From the NCBI RefSeq assembly GCF_016862915.1, contig NZ_BONW01000013.1, positions 558,001 through 622,000 on the forward strand: a stretch of DNA of 64,000 nt, read 5' to 3'. Below are positions 15,329-23,591 of this stretch, in pieces (position 1 is the stretch's first letter; each line of letters opens with the position of its first letter). The translations under genes and the position numbers were made by a program. The notes below the pieces were generated by a model. That model had not been told where the DNA came from. It saw nothing but the letters and a program-made list of their open reading frames with translations, and made no database searches. The DNA is from Plantactinospora endophytica (GTDB lineage Bacteria > Actinomycetota > Actinomycetes > Mycobacteriales > Micromonosporaceae).

Positions 15329-16290
15329 CTACGACCGCTACCAGCACCCTGACCGACCGTTACGTGGCGGCGACCCTCCGCCGGCTGCCGGCGCGGCAGC
15401 GTACCGACATCGAGCGGGAACTGCGCGCCTCGATCGCCGACGCGATCGACGAGCGGCTGGAATCCGGGGCCGACCCGACCGAGGCGGAGACCGCCGTACT
15501 CACCGAACTCGGTGACCCGGACCGGCTGGCCGCCGGCTACGCCGACCGTCCGCCGTACCTGATCGGGCCCGCCCTGTTCGTGGACTACACGCGGCTGCTG
15601 CGTACCCTGCTCGCCACCGTCGTGCCGGCGGCCACCGTCGGCGTCGCCCTGCTCCGGACGGTCCAGGGCGACACCGTCACCGGTGTGCTCGGCACCGCCC
15701 TCGGCACGGCGATCACCGTCGCGGTGCACATCGCCTTCTGGACCACACTCGCCTTCGCGATCGTCGAGCGCGTCCCGTCCCGGCGTCATCCCGGCGGCTG
15801 GCGACCGGGCCGGTGGGACCCGGCCGCACTGCCCGAGCCGCCCAGCCGCCGCATCCGGTACGCCGAGCTGGTCAGCGAGACCGCCGCGCTGGTCCTGTTC
15901 TCCAGCCTCATCCTGCTGTCGCCGGTGTTGAGCATCGAGCGGGACGCCGACGGCCGACCCGTCGGAGTCCTCTCGCCCTGGCTGTGGGACACCGGCGTCG
16001 TCTACGTCTTCGTCGCCGTCGCCGCGCTCAGCCTCGGCTTCTCGTACGCGAAGTACTACCTGCGGTGGAACCTCGCCCTGGGCATCATCGGGACCCTGGT
16101 CAACCTGGCGGCCCCGGCGATGCTGATCTGGCTGGCCACCACCGACCGGATGCTCAACCCCGCGTTCGTCGAGGCGGCCGGCTGGTCGCCCGAGGTGCCC
16201 AGGTGGATCGGCACCGGCCTCGTCGTCCTCGCGGTCCTCACGATCCTGCACAGCATCGGTGAGGCCGCCGGCCAGGCCCGTCGCCGCTGA
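15325..16290 (+). CDS. Permease-prefix (HAAS-like) domain membrane protein
   Basis: 321 residues. The N-terminal 75 residues form the cytosolic helical prefix domain (YVAATLRRLPARQRTDIERE, then TEAETAVLTELGDPDRLA), which pairs with PadR regulators in actinomycetes. About six hydrophobic segments follow, e.g. LLATVVPAATVGVALL, VAVHIAFWTTLAFAIV, ALVLFSSLILLSP and WIGTGLVVLAVLTILHSI. No transport motif or ATPase is seen; the role is unknown, probably envelope related. Start codon overlaps the padR stop by four bases. Confidence 0.8.
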   Translation: MTTTATSTLTDRYVAATLRRLPARQRTDIERELRASIADAIDERLESGADPTEAETAVLTELGDPDRLAAGYADRPPYLIGPALFVDYTRLLRTLLATVVPAATVGVALLRTVQGDTVTGVLGTALGTAITVAVHIAFWTTLAFAIVERVPSRRHPGGWRPGRWDPAALPEPPSRRIRYAELVSETAALVLFSSLILLSPVLSIERDADGRPVGVLSPWLWDTGVVYVFVAVAALSLGFSYAKYYLRWNLALGIIGTLVNLAAPAMLIWLATTDRMLNPAFVEAAGWSPEVPRWIGTGLVVLAVLTILHSIGEAAGQARRR

Positions 16291-16344
16291 CCACCCCGCG
16301 CCACCGCCGTCCCGTGCCACGCCCGTCCGTTCACCACCGCCAGT

Positions 16345-16401
16345 CGTGCCACCGGACAGCCGTGCCACCAGCAACCCGTGCCACCAGCAACCCGTGCCAC
16401 C
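16345..16401. repeat. 16-bp tandem repeat, about 3.5 copies
   Basis: Units CGTGCCACCAGCAACC occupy 16361-16376 and 16377-16392, preceded by a variant at 16345-16360 and followed by a partial copy. It sits in the 168-bp gap after the permease-prefix gene; CGTGCCAC words also occur just upstream near 16315. Confidence 0.7.
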
Positions 16402-16458
16402 GACCGACCGTTCCTGAACACCCCGCCCTGGAAGCCCTCGGACGAAAGGGAGACACCC

Positions 16459-17424
16459 ATGAAGGCGATCATCCACGACGAGTACGGTCCGCCCGGCGTC
16501 CTCCGCTACGGCGACGTCGACATGCCGACCGCCGGTGAGCACGAGGTGCTCGTCCGGGTTCGCGCCGCGTCGGTCAACCACGGTGACCGGGTCTGGTTGC
16601 ACGGCCTGCCCCGGGCGGCCCGACTGGCGACCGGACTGCGCCGGCCGAACCGGACCGTACTGGGCCGGGCCGTTGCCGGGACCGTCGAGGCGGTCGGGCC
16701 CGGGGTAACCCGGTTCGCGGTCGGCGACGCCGTCTTCGGCGAGGTGAACCAGCGAGGCTTCGCCGAGTACGCGGCGGTGCCCGAGGACCGGCTGGCCCGC
16801 CGCCCCGACGGGGTGACCCACGAACAGGCGGCCACCCTGCCCGTCGCGGCGACCACCGCCCTCCAGGCGGTACGCCGGGCCGACCTGCGCCCCGGCCGGT
16901 CCCTGCTCGTCAACGGAGCCTCCGGCGGGGTGGGTACGTTCACGGTGCAACTGGCGAAGGTGCGTGGTGCGATGGTGACCGCCGTCTGCAGTACCCGCAA
17001 CGTGGAGCTGGCCCGCTCGCTCGGCGCCGACCACGTGGTCGACTACACCCGCGAGGACGTCGCCGGGGTTCCGGCCCGCTTCGACGCCGTCATCGACTTC
17101 GCCGGCAGCCAGCGGCTGGCCGCCGTCCGCCGGCTGCTCACCCCGACCGGTGTCTACGTCTGCTCGACCGGCACCGGCGGCCCACTGCTCGGCCCGTTGC
17201 CCCGGCTCGTAGCCGTCACCGCCACAACGCCGTTCGTACGCCAGCGGCTGCGGGTACTGGCCGCGACGACCAGGGTCGCCGACCTCGACGAGGTGGCCGG
17301 ACTCGTCGCGGCGGGGAGGATCACGCCGGTGATCGAACGGACGTACCCGCTCGGCGAGGCCGCCGAGGCGTTGCACCTCGTCGAGACCGTGCACGCCCGG
17401 GGCAAGATCGTACTGACGGTGTAG
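16459..17424 (+). CDS. NAD(P)-dependent quinone-oxidoreductase-type alcohol dehydrogenase (MDR family)
   Basis: 321 residues. The N-terminal GroES-like domain (MKAIIHDEYGPPGVLRYGDV, VRAASVNHGD) is followed by the nucleotide-binding domain with LLVNGASGGVGTFTVQLAK and ADHVVDYTRED. Cysteine and histidine zinc ligands of classical alcohol dehydrogenases are absent, so it belongs to the zinc-free quinone-reductase branch and probably reduces quinones or enones with NADPH. GAAAGGGA precedes the ATG at 16459. No operon partners: the next gene begins 117 nt later with its own ribosome site. Confidence 0.87.
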   Translation: MKAIIHDEYGPPGVLRYGDVDMPTAGEHEVLVRVRAASVNHGDRVWLHGLPRAARLATGLRRPNRTVLGRAVAGTVEAVGPGVTRFAVGDAVFGEVNQRGFAEYAAVPEDRLARRPDGVTHEQAATLPVAATTALQAVRRADLRPGRSLLVNGASGGVGTFTVQLAKVRGAMVTAVCSTRNVELARSLGADHVVDYTREDVAGVPARFDAVIDFAGSQRLAAVRRLLTPTGVYVCSTGTGGPLLGPLPRLVAVTATTPFVRQRLRVLAATTRVADLDEVAGLVAAGRITPVIERTYPLGEAAEALHLVETVHARGKIVLTV

Positions 17425-17541
17425 TCTGCGGCACCGCAGGGTGACAGAGGCGCCCGGACACCCGCAATCCGTGACCGATCGGTAGCTCCGGCCCGAGCCC
17501 GATGGCATGCTTGGCGGCGGGGAAGAACCCGGAGGTGTGTG

Positions 17542-18438
17542 GTGAGCGGATCAGCACAGCACGACGGACCCGGCGACGGTCCCACGGCCGTACGGATACT
17601 CGTGGGTGCCCAGCTACGACGACTGCGCGAGGAACGAGGACTGACCAGGGCCGAGGCGGGCGAGCCGATCCGCGCCTCGGAATCGAAGATCAGCCGGATG
17701 GAACTGGGACGGGTCGGTTTCAAGGAGCGCGACGTACTGGACCTGCTGTCGCTCTACGGCGTAGACGACGAGCAGGAACGGGCGGTGCTGCTGACCCGGG
17801 TCCGGGAGGCCAACACGTCGGGCTGGTGGCACCCGTACAGCGACGTCACGCCGAACTGGTTCCAGCGCTATCTGGGCCTGGAGGCGACCGCGACGCTGAT
17901 CCGGACCTACGAGGTCCAGTTCGTCCCCGGACTGTTGCAGACCGAGGACTACGCCCGGGCGGTGGTACGCCTCGGCCACGGCAGCGCGAAGGAGGACGAG
18001 GTCGCGCGCCGGGTACGGCTGCGGCTGGAGCGCCAACAGGTGCTCAGCCGTCCGGATCCGCCGAAGTTGTGGGCGGTGGTGGACGAGGCCGCGCTGCGGC
18101 GCCCGGTCGGCGGCCCGCAGGTGATGCGCGACCAGCTCGAGGCGCTGCTCGCCATCGTCACCAAGATGCCGAACGTGAGGTTGCAGGTGATCCCGCTCGC
18201 CGCCGGTGGGCACGCGGCGGCCGGCGGCGCCTTCACCATCCTGCGCTTTCCCCAGCCCGACCTGGCCGACCTGGTCTACATCGAACAGTTGACCAGTGCG
18301 CTCTACCTCGACAAGCGCGAGGACGTCGACTGCTACTTCGAGGCGGTGAACCGGCTGTTCGTCGAGGCCGCGCCGATCAAGGACACCTACCAGATCCTGG
18401 ACAGGATCATCCGCGACCTCGGCGAGGTGCCCGGATAA
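17542..18438 (+). CDS. XRE-family regulator with DUF5753 domain
   Basis: About 298 residues. An N-terminal helix-turn-helix (LVGAQLRRLREERGLTRAEA, SESKISRMELGRVGFKE) is followed by the actinobacterial DUF5753 domain with WFQRYLGLEATATLIRTYE, FVPGLLQTEDYARAVV and LWAVVDEAALRRPVGG. These proteins are common in Streptomyces and Micromonosporaceae and often pair with a DUF397 small protein; none is seen here. GGAGG lies six bases before GTG 17542 (GTG 17539 is an alternative). The last 32 nt overlap the 3' end of the convergent PAP2 gene. Confidence 0.88.
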   Translation: MSGSAQHDGPGDGPTAVRILVGAQLRRLREERGLTRAEAGEPIRASESKISRMELGRVGFKERDVLDLLSLYGVDDEQERAVLLTRVREANTSGWWHPYSDVTPNWFQRYLGLEATATLIRTYEVQFVPGLLQTEDYARAVVRLGHGSAKEDEVARRVRLRLERQQVLSRPDPPKLWAVVDEAALRRPVGGPQVMRDQLEALLAIVTKMPNVRLQVIPLAAGGHAAAGGAFTILRFPQPDLADLVYIEQLTSALYLDKREDVDCYFEAVNRLFVEAAPIKDTYQILDRIIRDLGEVPG

Positions 18439-19369
18439 CCGGAACGTCCACGAAGTCCACCGCCCGCAGCAGGACCAGGACGGTGGCGACGACCACGACG
18501 ACGACTCCACTGCCGGCCGCGACCGCCACGAACAGCCCACCGACGCCGTCCGGCGCGGCGTCCGGGCTGAGCGGCGGCCGGTCGCCCAGCAACCCAAGCC
18601 GGGGTACCCCGCCGAGCAGCCCGAGCAGCGGTGTCCCGTCGAGCAGCCGCATCGCCGTGCCGGTCGGACCGACCCGGTCAACGGTGTCCCGGCGCGGCCG
18701 GGCCAGCACGGCGGCGGCCAGGCAGAACAGCACCGCCGCGAGCAGTACACCGCCGACGACGTCGCTGAACCGGTGCCAGCCCGCGATCATCGTGGCCGCG
18801 GCGACGGTGCAGACCCCGGCCGTGCCCGGCACGGCGATCCACCAGCGGGCCGGTGCGGGGAGTACGAGTACGACCGCGAGCAGCAATGCCATGGCCACGG
18901 ACACGTGGCCGCTGGGGAAGCTGTTGTGCGTCGTCGACGTCGCTACCCCGAGTTCGGGCCGCAGGATCACCTGCTTGGCGACGCTCGCGAGGACCACCGC
19001 GACCCCGACCAGGGCGACACCGGCCACCCCGGCCCACACCCGCCGGAACAGCACGCCCAGCAGCAGCACCACGACGAGCAGCAGGCCCAGCACGGTCGGG
19101 TTGCCGAACCAGGCCAGTACCGCCTTCGCCGGCCCGACCAGGTCGGTCGGCTGCTCGTAACCGCCGCCCCGCTCGGCCCGGGGCAGCAGCCGGCCGTCGA
19201 GGCGCTGTCCCGGGGCGGTGCCGACGAACCCGACGGCGGTCACCACGAACGCCAGCAGGTACCCGAGCGCGGCGCGGCGCAGTCGAGCGGCCGGCGCCCG
19301 AGCGGCGGACCGCCCCGGGTGCCGCAGCGGCGTCACGGACGGATTCGGGTACGGCGACAGCGGATGCAC
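18407..19369 (-). CDS. PAP2-family membrane phosphatase
   Basis: 320 residues, about six membrane segments. The three phosphatase signature blocks are present in order: KQVILRPE (KX6RP-like), SFPSGHVSVAMAL and GWHRFSDVVGGVLL. These form the active site of lipid phosphatases that hydrolyse phosphatidate or undecaprenyl pyrophosphate at the outer face of the membrane. A C-terminal extension with LLGLLGG repeats and a last hydrophobic segment is unusual. No strong ribosome site precedes ATG 19369; a GTG eleven codons later is possible. Tail overlaps the XRE gene. A hexanucleotide microsatellite lies about 55 bp upstream. Confidence 0.83.
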   Translation of the reverse strand: MHPLSPYPNPSVTPLRHPGRSAARAPAARLRRAALGYLLAFVVTAVGFVGTAPGQRLDGRLLPRAERGGGYEQPTDLVGPAKAVLAWFGNPTVLGLLLVVVLLLGVLFRRVWAGVAGVALVGVAVVLASVAKQVILRPELGVATSTTHNSFPSGHVSVAMALLLAVVLVLPAPARWWIAVPGTAGVCTVAAATMIAGWHRFSDVVGGVLLAAVLFCLAAAVLARPRRDTVDRVGPTGTAMRLLDGTPLLGLLGGVPRLGLLGDRPPLSPDAAPDGVGGLFVAVAAGSGVVVVVVATVLVLLRAVDFVDVPVIRAPRRGRG

Positions 19370-19424
19370 CAGGCAAGGATCCAGCGTCCGGATGCGGAAC
19401 CTATGCGGATCCTGTCATGGTTCT

Positions 19425-19469
19425 GTCGCAGTCGCAGTCGCAGTCGCAGTCGCAGTCGCAGTCGCAGTC
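19425..19469. repeat. Hexanucleotide microsatellite (GTCGCA)7
   Basis: Seven perfect consecutive GTCGCA units at 19425-19466 plus GTC. It lies in the 212-bp gap between the minus-strand secreted-protein gene and the PAP2 gene, i.e. upstream of PAP2. Perfect repeats of this length are prone to copy-number change. Confidence 0.95.
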
Positions 19470-19581
19470 AGCGACGGCACCGACGGCACCGACCGGGCGG
19501 CGGGGTGTTCGTCACCGTCGAGTTCGGCGGCGTGTCCGGAACAGCACCGACGACCGAATCTCGTTCGACCGTGGCCGACCG

Positions 19582-20100
19582 TCACCAGCAGGTTCCGCAG
19601 ACCGGGCGGGGTCCCCAGTCCGACGAGACGAGCCGGACCGTCCGGTCCACCAACGGATCGGTCGTGGACAGCCAGCGTACGTCGAGAGCGGCGTCCAACA
19701 GGTCCCACACCACCCGGACGCACTGGATCCGCACCAGGTAGTCGGTGACCACGCAGATCCCGAAGTCGACGGGCCCGGCCGGGACCTGCTTACGGTCGGC
19801 GAACGGGGAGGCACCGACGGTTGCGTACGGCCGCAGGTGGGACTCGTACACCAGGCCGTGCGCGAAGGCAGACTGGTAGATGGCGTACCCGAAGCTGGCG
19901 ACGCCCTTCGGCTCGGCGCAGTCGAGCTGACCGGCCAGGGTGAGGAAGTCGCCGCCCTCCTTGGTGCGGTCCAGCAGTGCGGTGTCCAGGTTGCCCGACG
20001 AACACGGGATCCGCTCCCACACCGGTTCGGCCGCCAGCGCGGGGCCGGCGGTGAGCAGGGTGATCACAACGGCGGCGAGTGCCGCGCCGAGGCGTCTCAT
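19582..20100 (-). CDS. Small secreted protein of unknown function, coupled to a LuxR regulator
   Basis: 172 residues. A clear signal peptide (MRRLGAALAAVVITLLTAG, cleavage near PALA-AEP) is followed by a mature part of about 145 residues with several cysteines (RIPCSSG, QLDCAEP, FGICVV, RIQCVRV, PVCGTCW) that could form disulfides. No known domain recognised. Its ATG overlaps the TGA of the upstream regulator gene (ATGA), so expression is tied to it. The pairing suggests the regulator controls or senses something connected with this exported protein. Confidence 0.75.
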   Translation of the reverse strand: MRRLGAALAAVVITLLTAGPALAAEPVWERIPCSSGNLDTALLDRTKEGGDFLTLAGQLDCAEPKGVASFGYAIYQSAFAHGLVYESHLRPYATVGASPFADRKQVPAGPVDFGICVVTDYLVRIQCVRVVWDLLDAALDVRWLSTTDPLVDRTVRLVSSDWGPRPVCGTCW

Positions 20101-21143
20101 TCAGGTTCTCCCTCGATGATTTCCTTCTTCGGTGGGCTCGCCACCTGCATCGCGCCGAGCGCGAGGCCGAGCTGGAAGCGGTTGTCCACACCGAGCCGGT
20201 CCATCAGCGACCGCAGTGCGTACGTAACCGAACGGGTCGACATGCCGAGCGCCTGCGCGACGCTGGTGTCGGTGTGGCCCTCGGCAAGCAGCGCGACGAC
20301 CGCTTTCTCTCGTGGCGTGAGCACGACCTCGGGTACTCCGTTCCGGCGTGGGTCTGTCGCCTCCGTCCAGTGCCGGACGAAGAGCGAGACGAACGACTCG
20401 ACCGCTGTGGGCTCGACGATCTCCCACGTACCCTGGTGCAGGCCGAGCGGGTCGACGGCGAGCAGCGTGACCCGGCGGTCGAAGATCATCAGCTTGTGCG
20501 GCAGCCGGGGTGCCTCGCGGTACTCTCCGCCGAGCCGGGCGAACTCGGTCGCGTGCCTCGACGACCGGTCACCGTCGGCCGGCGCGCGACCCAGCGAACG
20601 CAGCCGGATCCGGCGCTTGAGCAGGGCGATGTCCATGGGTGCGGCGATCGCCAGGGCGTCGGTGCTGAAGACCTCCTCCGGGTTCATCGACAGGTGTTCG
20701 GCCCGCTCCACCGCGACCAGTTCGGCGATGCGGCGGCGGGTGGCCTCGCGGTCCGGCAGGCGGCGAGCCGCGAACGGCCGGTCCGCGCCCGTCCGCACCA
20801 GGCCGGGACCGGTATCGGGTACCGGTCCGACCCGGCGCAGTGCCCGCTGTTGCAGGGCCGTCACCGCCACGTCCACCGGCACCGCCTGCCAGCGCACCGC
20901 GTCCGCGCCCACGCCCGACGGTTGACCGGTCCGGCCGGCCAGACCGGCGTCCTTCAACTCGTCGAGCGCGACCCGGACCCGCCGTACGGCGAGACCGAGG
21001 CTCGCCGCGGCGGCTCCCGCGCTCCGGTCACCGAAGCTGACCAGGCAGCGGTAGACCAGGTCGGCGTCTGCGGAGACGCCCCAGCGAACCAGCAGCGGCA
21101 CCGCCTGTCCGACGGTCAGCACCCCCGTGCCCCTGCCCGCCAT
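20097..21143 (-). CDS. LuxR-type regulator with TrmB-like N-terminal region
   Basis: 348 residues. The C-terminal 65 residues are a LuxR/NarL helix-turn-helix (VVLTPREKAVVALLAEGHTD, VAQALGMSTRSVTYALRSLM). The N-terminal part has a degenerate winged-helix (VYRCLVSFGDRSAGAAAASL) and the central part contains HKLMIFDRRVTLLAV and AVESFVSLFVRHW, an arrangement seen in the actinobacterial TrmB-like/LuxR group; there is no receiver domain. GGGAGG upstream supports ATG 21143. It overlaps the following small secreted protein gene and diverges from the LTA-synthase-like gene across 240 bp. Confidence 0.85.
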   Translation of the reverse strand: MAGRGTGVLTVGQAVPLLVRWGVSADADLVYRCLVSFGDRSAGAAAASLGLAVRRVRVALDELKDAGLAGRTGQPSGVGADAVRWQAVPVDVAVTALQQRALRRVGPVPDTGPGLVRTGADRPFAARRLPDREATRRRIAELVAVERAEHLSMNPEEVFSTDALAIAAPMDIALLKRRIRLRSLGRAPADGDRSSRHATEFARLGGEYREAPRLPHKLMIFDRRVTLLAVDPLGLHQGTWEIVEPTAVESFVSLFVRHWTEATDPRRNGVPEVVLTPREKAVVALLAEGHTDTSVAQALGMSTRSVTYALRSLMDRLGVDNRFQLGLALGAMQVASPPKKEIIEGEPE

Positions 21144-21233
21144 CGACAACTCCCTCCCCCCGGGAACGGTCTGCCGCGATACAAACACAGGACCGCACCG
21201 ATGTCTCGGGCCGACAAGATCATCGAGTTGATT

Positions 21234-21253
21234 CGTTGCGTGATTCCGCAACG
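21234..21253. promoter_or_regulatory. Inverted repeat in the LuxR / sulfatase divergent gap
   Basis: CGTTGCG (21234-21240) and CGCAACG (21247-21253) form a perfect 7-bp inverted repeat with a 6-bp spacer. Its position between two divergent genes fits an operator or a small hairpin in the sulfatase leader; nothing else is recognised in the gap. Confidence 0.35.
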
Positions 21254-21383
21254 ACCCGGCCGAGGCGTGCCGGCACGGGGATTGAACTGTCGGCGCCGAA
21301 ATCCCGTTTCAGATCACGTACGGCCACGCCGTTCCGAGCCTGGCCCGCCATGTCACCACGGCCTCCGGGAGAGGATCTTCGGG

Positions 21384-23522
21384 TTGTCACTCTTCACGCG
21401 CTTCCGTCAGCAACCACCTCAGGAACGGGCAACCGCGAAGGACGACCCGCCGCCGGACGGAGACCGCGAAGACCGCCCGCTCGACGATCCGCCCGGCGAC
21501 GGCGACGGCGACGGCGACGACTCCGCCGAGCAGGCCACCGTGCGCCTGGACGACGCTTCCAGCACCCACGACCCGACCGGCGCGCCCGGCGGTGCCGACC
21601 CGGACAGCGGCGTCACGCAGGCCGGCAAGGCCGCCCCTGATGCCGACAGCGGCGTCACGCCGGACGGCGATGCGCGTCCGGCGGCCGACCCGACCCCGGC
21701 CGCTGACCCGTCGCCGGCCGCCGATCCGCCGCTTGCTGCTGAGTCGCCGGCCGCCGATCCGTCGCTGGCTGCCGGTGGGGAGCGGAGCGGGGGAGCGCCC
21801 GGTGCCGACGGGCGTGCGGAGGCGTCCGGTGACGGTGGGAGCGGAGAAGCGGTCGCAGGTGAACGCCGCTCGCCCGCCAGGCGGATCCGCACGCAGGTGA
21901 CGACGGTACTGGCGGCCCTGCTCGTCCTGGTCGCCCTCACCGCGCCGAACAAGCCGGACCAGTTCACCCTCGGCACGCTCGCGCGGATACCGGTGGAAGC
22001 ACTTCTCGGCCTCGGCCTCGTCCTCGCGTTGCGGCCGAGGGCGCGGCAGGTGGCCGCCGTACTCGGTGGGATCACTCTCGGGCTGCTGGGCCTGCTGAAG
22101 CTCGTGGACATGGGTTTCTACGCGGTACTCGCCCGGCAGTTCGACCCGGTACTCGACTGGATCCTGGTCGACGACGCCATCTCGTTCCTCACCGACTCGT
22201 TCGGCCGGGTCGGCGCGGTCGGCGCCGCGATCGTGGCGGTGCTGCTCGTCGTCGCGGTACTCGTGCTGATGACGTCGGCGGTACTGCGCCTGACCCGCCT
22301 CGTGGCCCGGCACGACGTCGCCGCCGGGCGTACCGCCGTGGTGGTCGGGGCCGGGTGGCTGGCCTGTGCCGTGCTGGGCGTACAGATCGTGCCCGGCGTA
22401 CCGGTGGCGGCCAGGAACACGGCCGGCCTGGCGCACGGGCGCGCGCACCAGATCCACGACGGCCTGCGCAGCCAGCAGGAGTTCACCCGGCAGGCCGGGG
22501 TCGACGCCTTCCGTGACGTACCCGGTGACCAGCTTCTCACCGGCCTGCGCGGCAAGGACGTCCTGCTGGTCTTCGTCGAGAGCTACGGGCGCGACGCGGT
22601 CGAGGACCCGGCGTTCGCGCCACAGGTCGGTACGGTGCTCGACGCCGGAACCCAGCGGCTGGCCGCCGCCGGCTTCGCCGCGCGCAGTGCCTTCCTGACC
22701 TCGCCGACCGCCGGCAGCGGCAGTTGGCTGGCCCACTCGACGTTCCTGTCCGGGCTCTGGATCGACAACCAGCAGCGCTACCGCAACATCGTCACGAGCG
22801 ACCGGCTGACCCTGACCGGCGCCTTCCGCCGGGCGAACTGGCGCACCGTCGGCATCATGCCGGGCGTCACCCGGGCCTGGCCCGAGGGGGAGCTGTACGA
22901 CTACGAGAAGATCTACGACTCCCGGCAGCTCGGTTACCACGGCCCGAAGTTCAGTTGGGCCACCATGCCCGACCAGTACGCCCTGGCCGCCTTCGAACGG
23001 TACGAGCACGGGACGCCGGACCGCCCTCCGCTGATGGCGGGGATCACCCTGGTGTCGAGTCACGCGCCCTGGACGCCTCTTCCCCGGCTCGTCGACTGGG
23101 ACGACCTCGGTGACGGGTCGGTCTTCGCGCCGATGGCCGGCGAGGGCGAGCCGAAGAGCGTGCTCTGGGGCGACCAGCGGAAGGTACGGGCCGAGTACCG
23201 CCGCTCCATCGAGTACTCGCTGAACAGCGTGATCGGCTACCTGGAGAAGTACGGCGACGACGACACCGTGATGGTCTTCCTCGGTGACCACCAGCCCTCG
23301 CCGATCGTCACCGGTACCGGTGCCAGTCGGGACGTGCCGATCACCGTCGTGGCCCACGACCCGGCGGTGCTGGATCGGATCTCCCGGTGGGGCTGGCAGG
23401 CTGGACTGAAGCCCGGCCCGCAGGCGCCGGTCTGGCGGATGGACGCCTTCCGTGACCGCTTCCTGACCGCGTTCGGGCCGCGCACCGGTACCGCCCGAAC
23501 GGCCGCAACGGGCGGAGACTGA
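21384..23522 (+). CDS. LTA-synthase-like membrane sulfatase/phosphotransferase with acidic N-terminus
   Basis: About 712 residues. Residues 1-165 are acidic and low complexity, with AADPTPAADPSPAADP-like repeats. Five membrane segments follow (TTVLAALLVLVALTAP to LACAVLGVQIVPG), then an extracellular alkaline-phosphatase-fold domain: FVESYGRDAV (metal-binding Glu399), SGSWLAHSTFLSGLW (nucleophile region) and FLGDHQPSP (Asp635, His636). LtaS-type enzymes move glycerol-phosphate or other phospho-groups to envelope polymers; the actual reaction is unknown. TTG 21384 preceded by GGGAGAGG is taken as start; an in-frame ATG at 21201 exists but the stretch after it looks non-coding. Confidence 0.8.
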   Translation: MSLFTRFRQQPPQERATAKDDPPPDGDREDRPLDDPPGDGDGDGDDSAEQATVRLDDASSTHDPTGAPGGADPDSGVTQAGKAAPDADSGVTPDGDARPAADPTPAADPSPAADPPLAAESPAADPSLAAGGERSGGAPGADGRAEASGDGGSGEAVAGERRSPARRIRTQVTTVLAALLVLVALTAPNKPDQFTLGTLARIPVEALLGLGLVLALRPRARQVAAVLGGITLGLLGLLKLVDMGFYAVLARQFDPVLDWILVDDAISFLTDSFGRVGAVGAAIVAVLLVVAVLVLMTSAVLRLTRLVARHDVAAGRTAVVVGAGWLACAVLGVQIVPGVPVAARNTAGLAHGRAHQIHDGLRSQQEFTRQAGVDAFRDVPGDQLLTGLRGKDVLLVFVESYGRDAVEDPAFAPQVGTVLDAGTQRLAAAGFAARSAFLTSPTAGSGSWLAHSTFLSGLWIDNQQRYRNIVTSDRLTLTGAFRRANWRTVGIMPGVTRAWPEGELYDYEKIYDSRQLGYHGPKFSWATMPDQYALAAFERYEHGTPDRPPLMAGITLVSSHAPWTPLPRLVDWDDLGDGSVFAPMAGEGEPKSVLWGDQRKVRAEYRRSIEYSLNSVIGYLEKYGDDDTVMVFLGDHQPSPIVTGTGASRDVPITVVAHDPAVLDRISRWGWQAGLKPGPQAPVWRMDAFRDRFLTAFGPRTGTARTAATGGD

Positions 23523-23547
23523 CCGCCCGACCCCGCCGGCTCGACCA

Positions 23548-23587
23548 GCCGCTACCTGCCGGCTCCAGAACCGGCAGGTAGCGGCTT
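23548..23587. terminator. Perfect 16-bp hairpin between convergent genes
   Basis: AGCCGCTACCTGCCGG (23548-23563) pairs perfectly with 23572-23587 around an 8-nt loop, CTCCAGAA. It lies between the sulfatase stop and the DUF574 methyltransferase stop and would work on both strands. No U-run follows. Confidence 0.85.
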
Positions 23588-23591
23588 GCGG

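Noticed and set aside
19425-19469. Possible CRISPR-like repeat.
   Set aside because: It is a contiguous hexamer array without spacers, and no cas gene is present.
20079-21383. Upstream extension of the LTA-synthase-like frame.
   Set aside because: It runs antisense over the LuxR regulator gene and has no protein-like composition; the ribosome site at 21367-21374 and TTG 21384 explain the start better.
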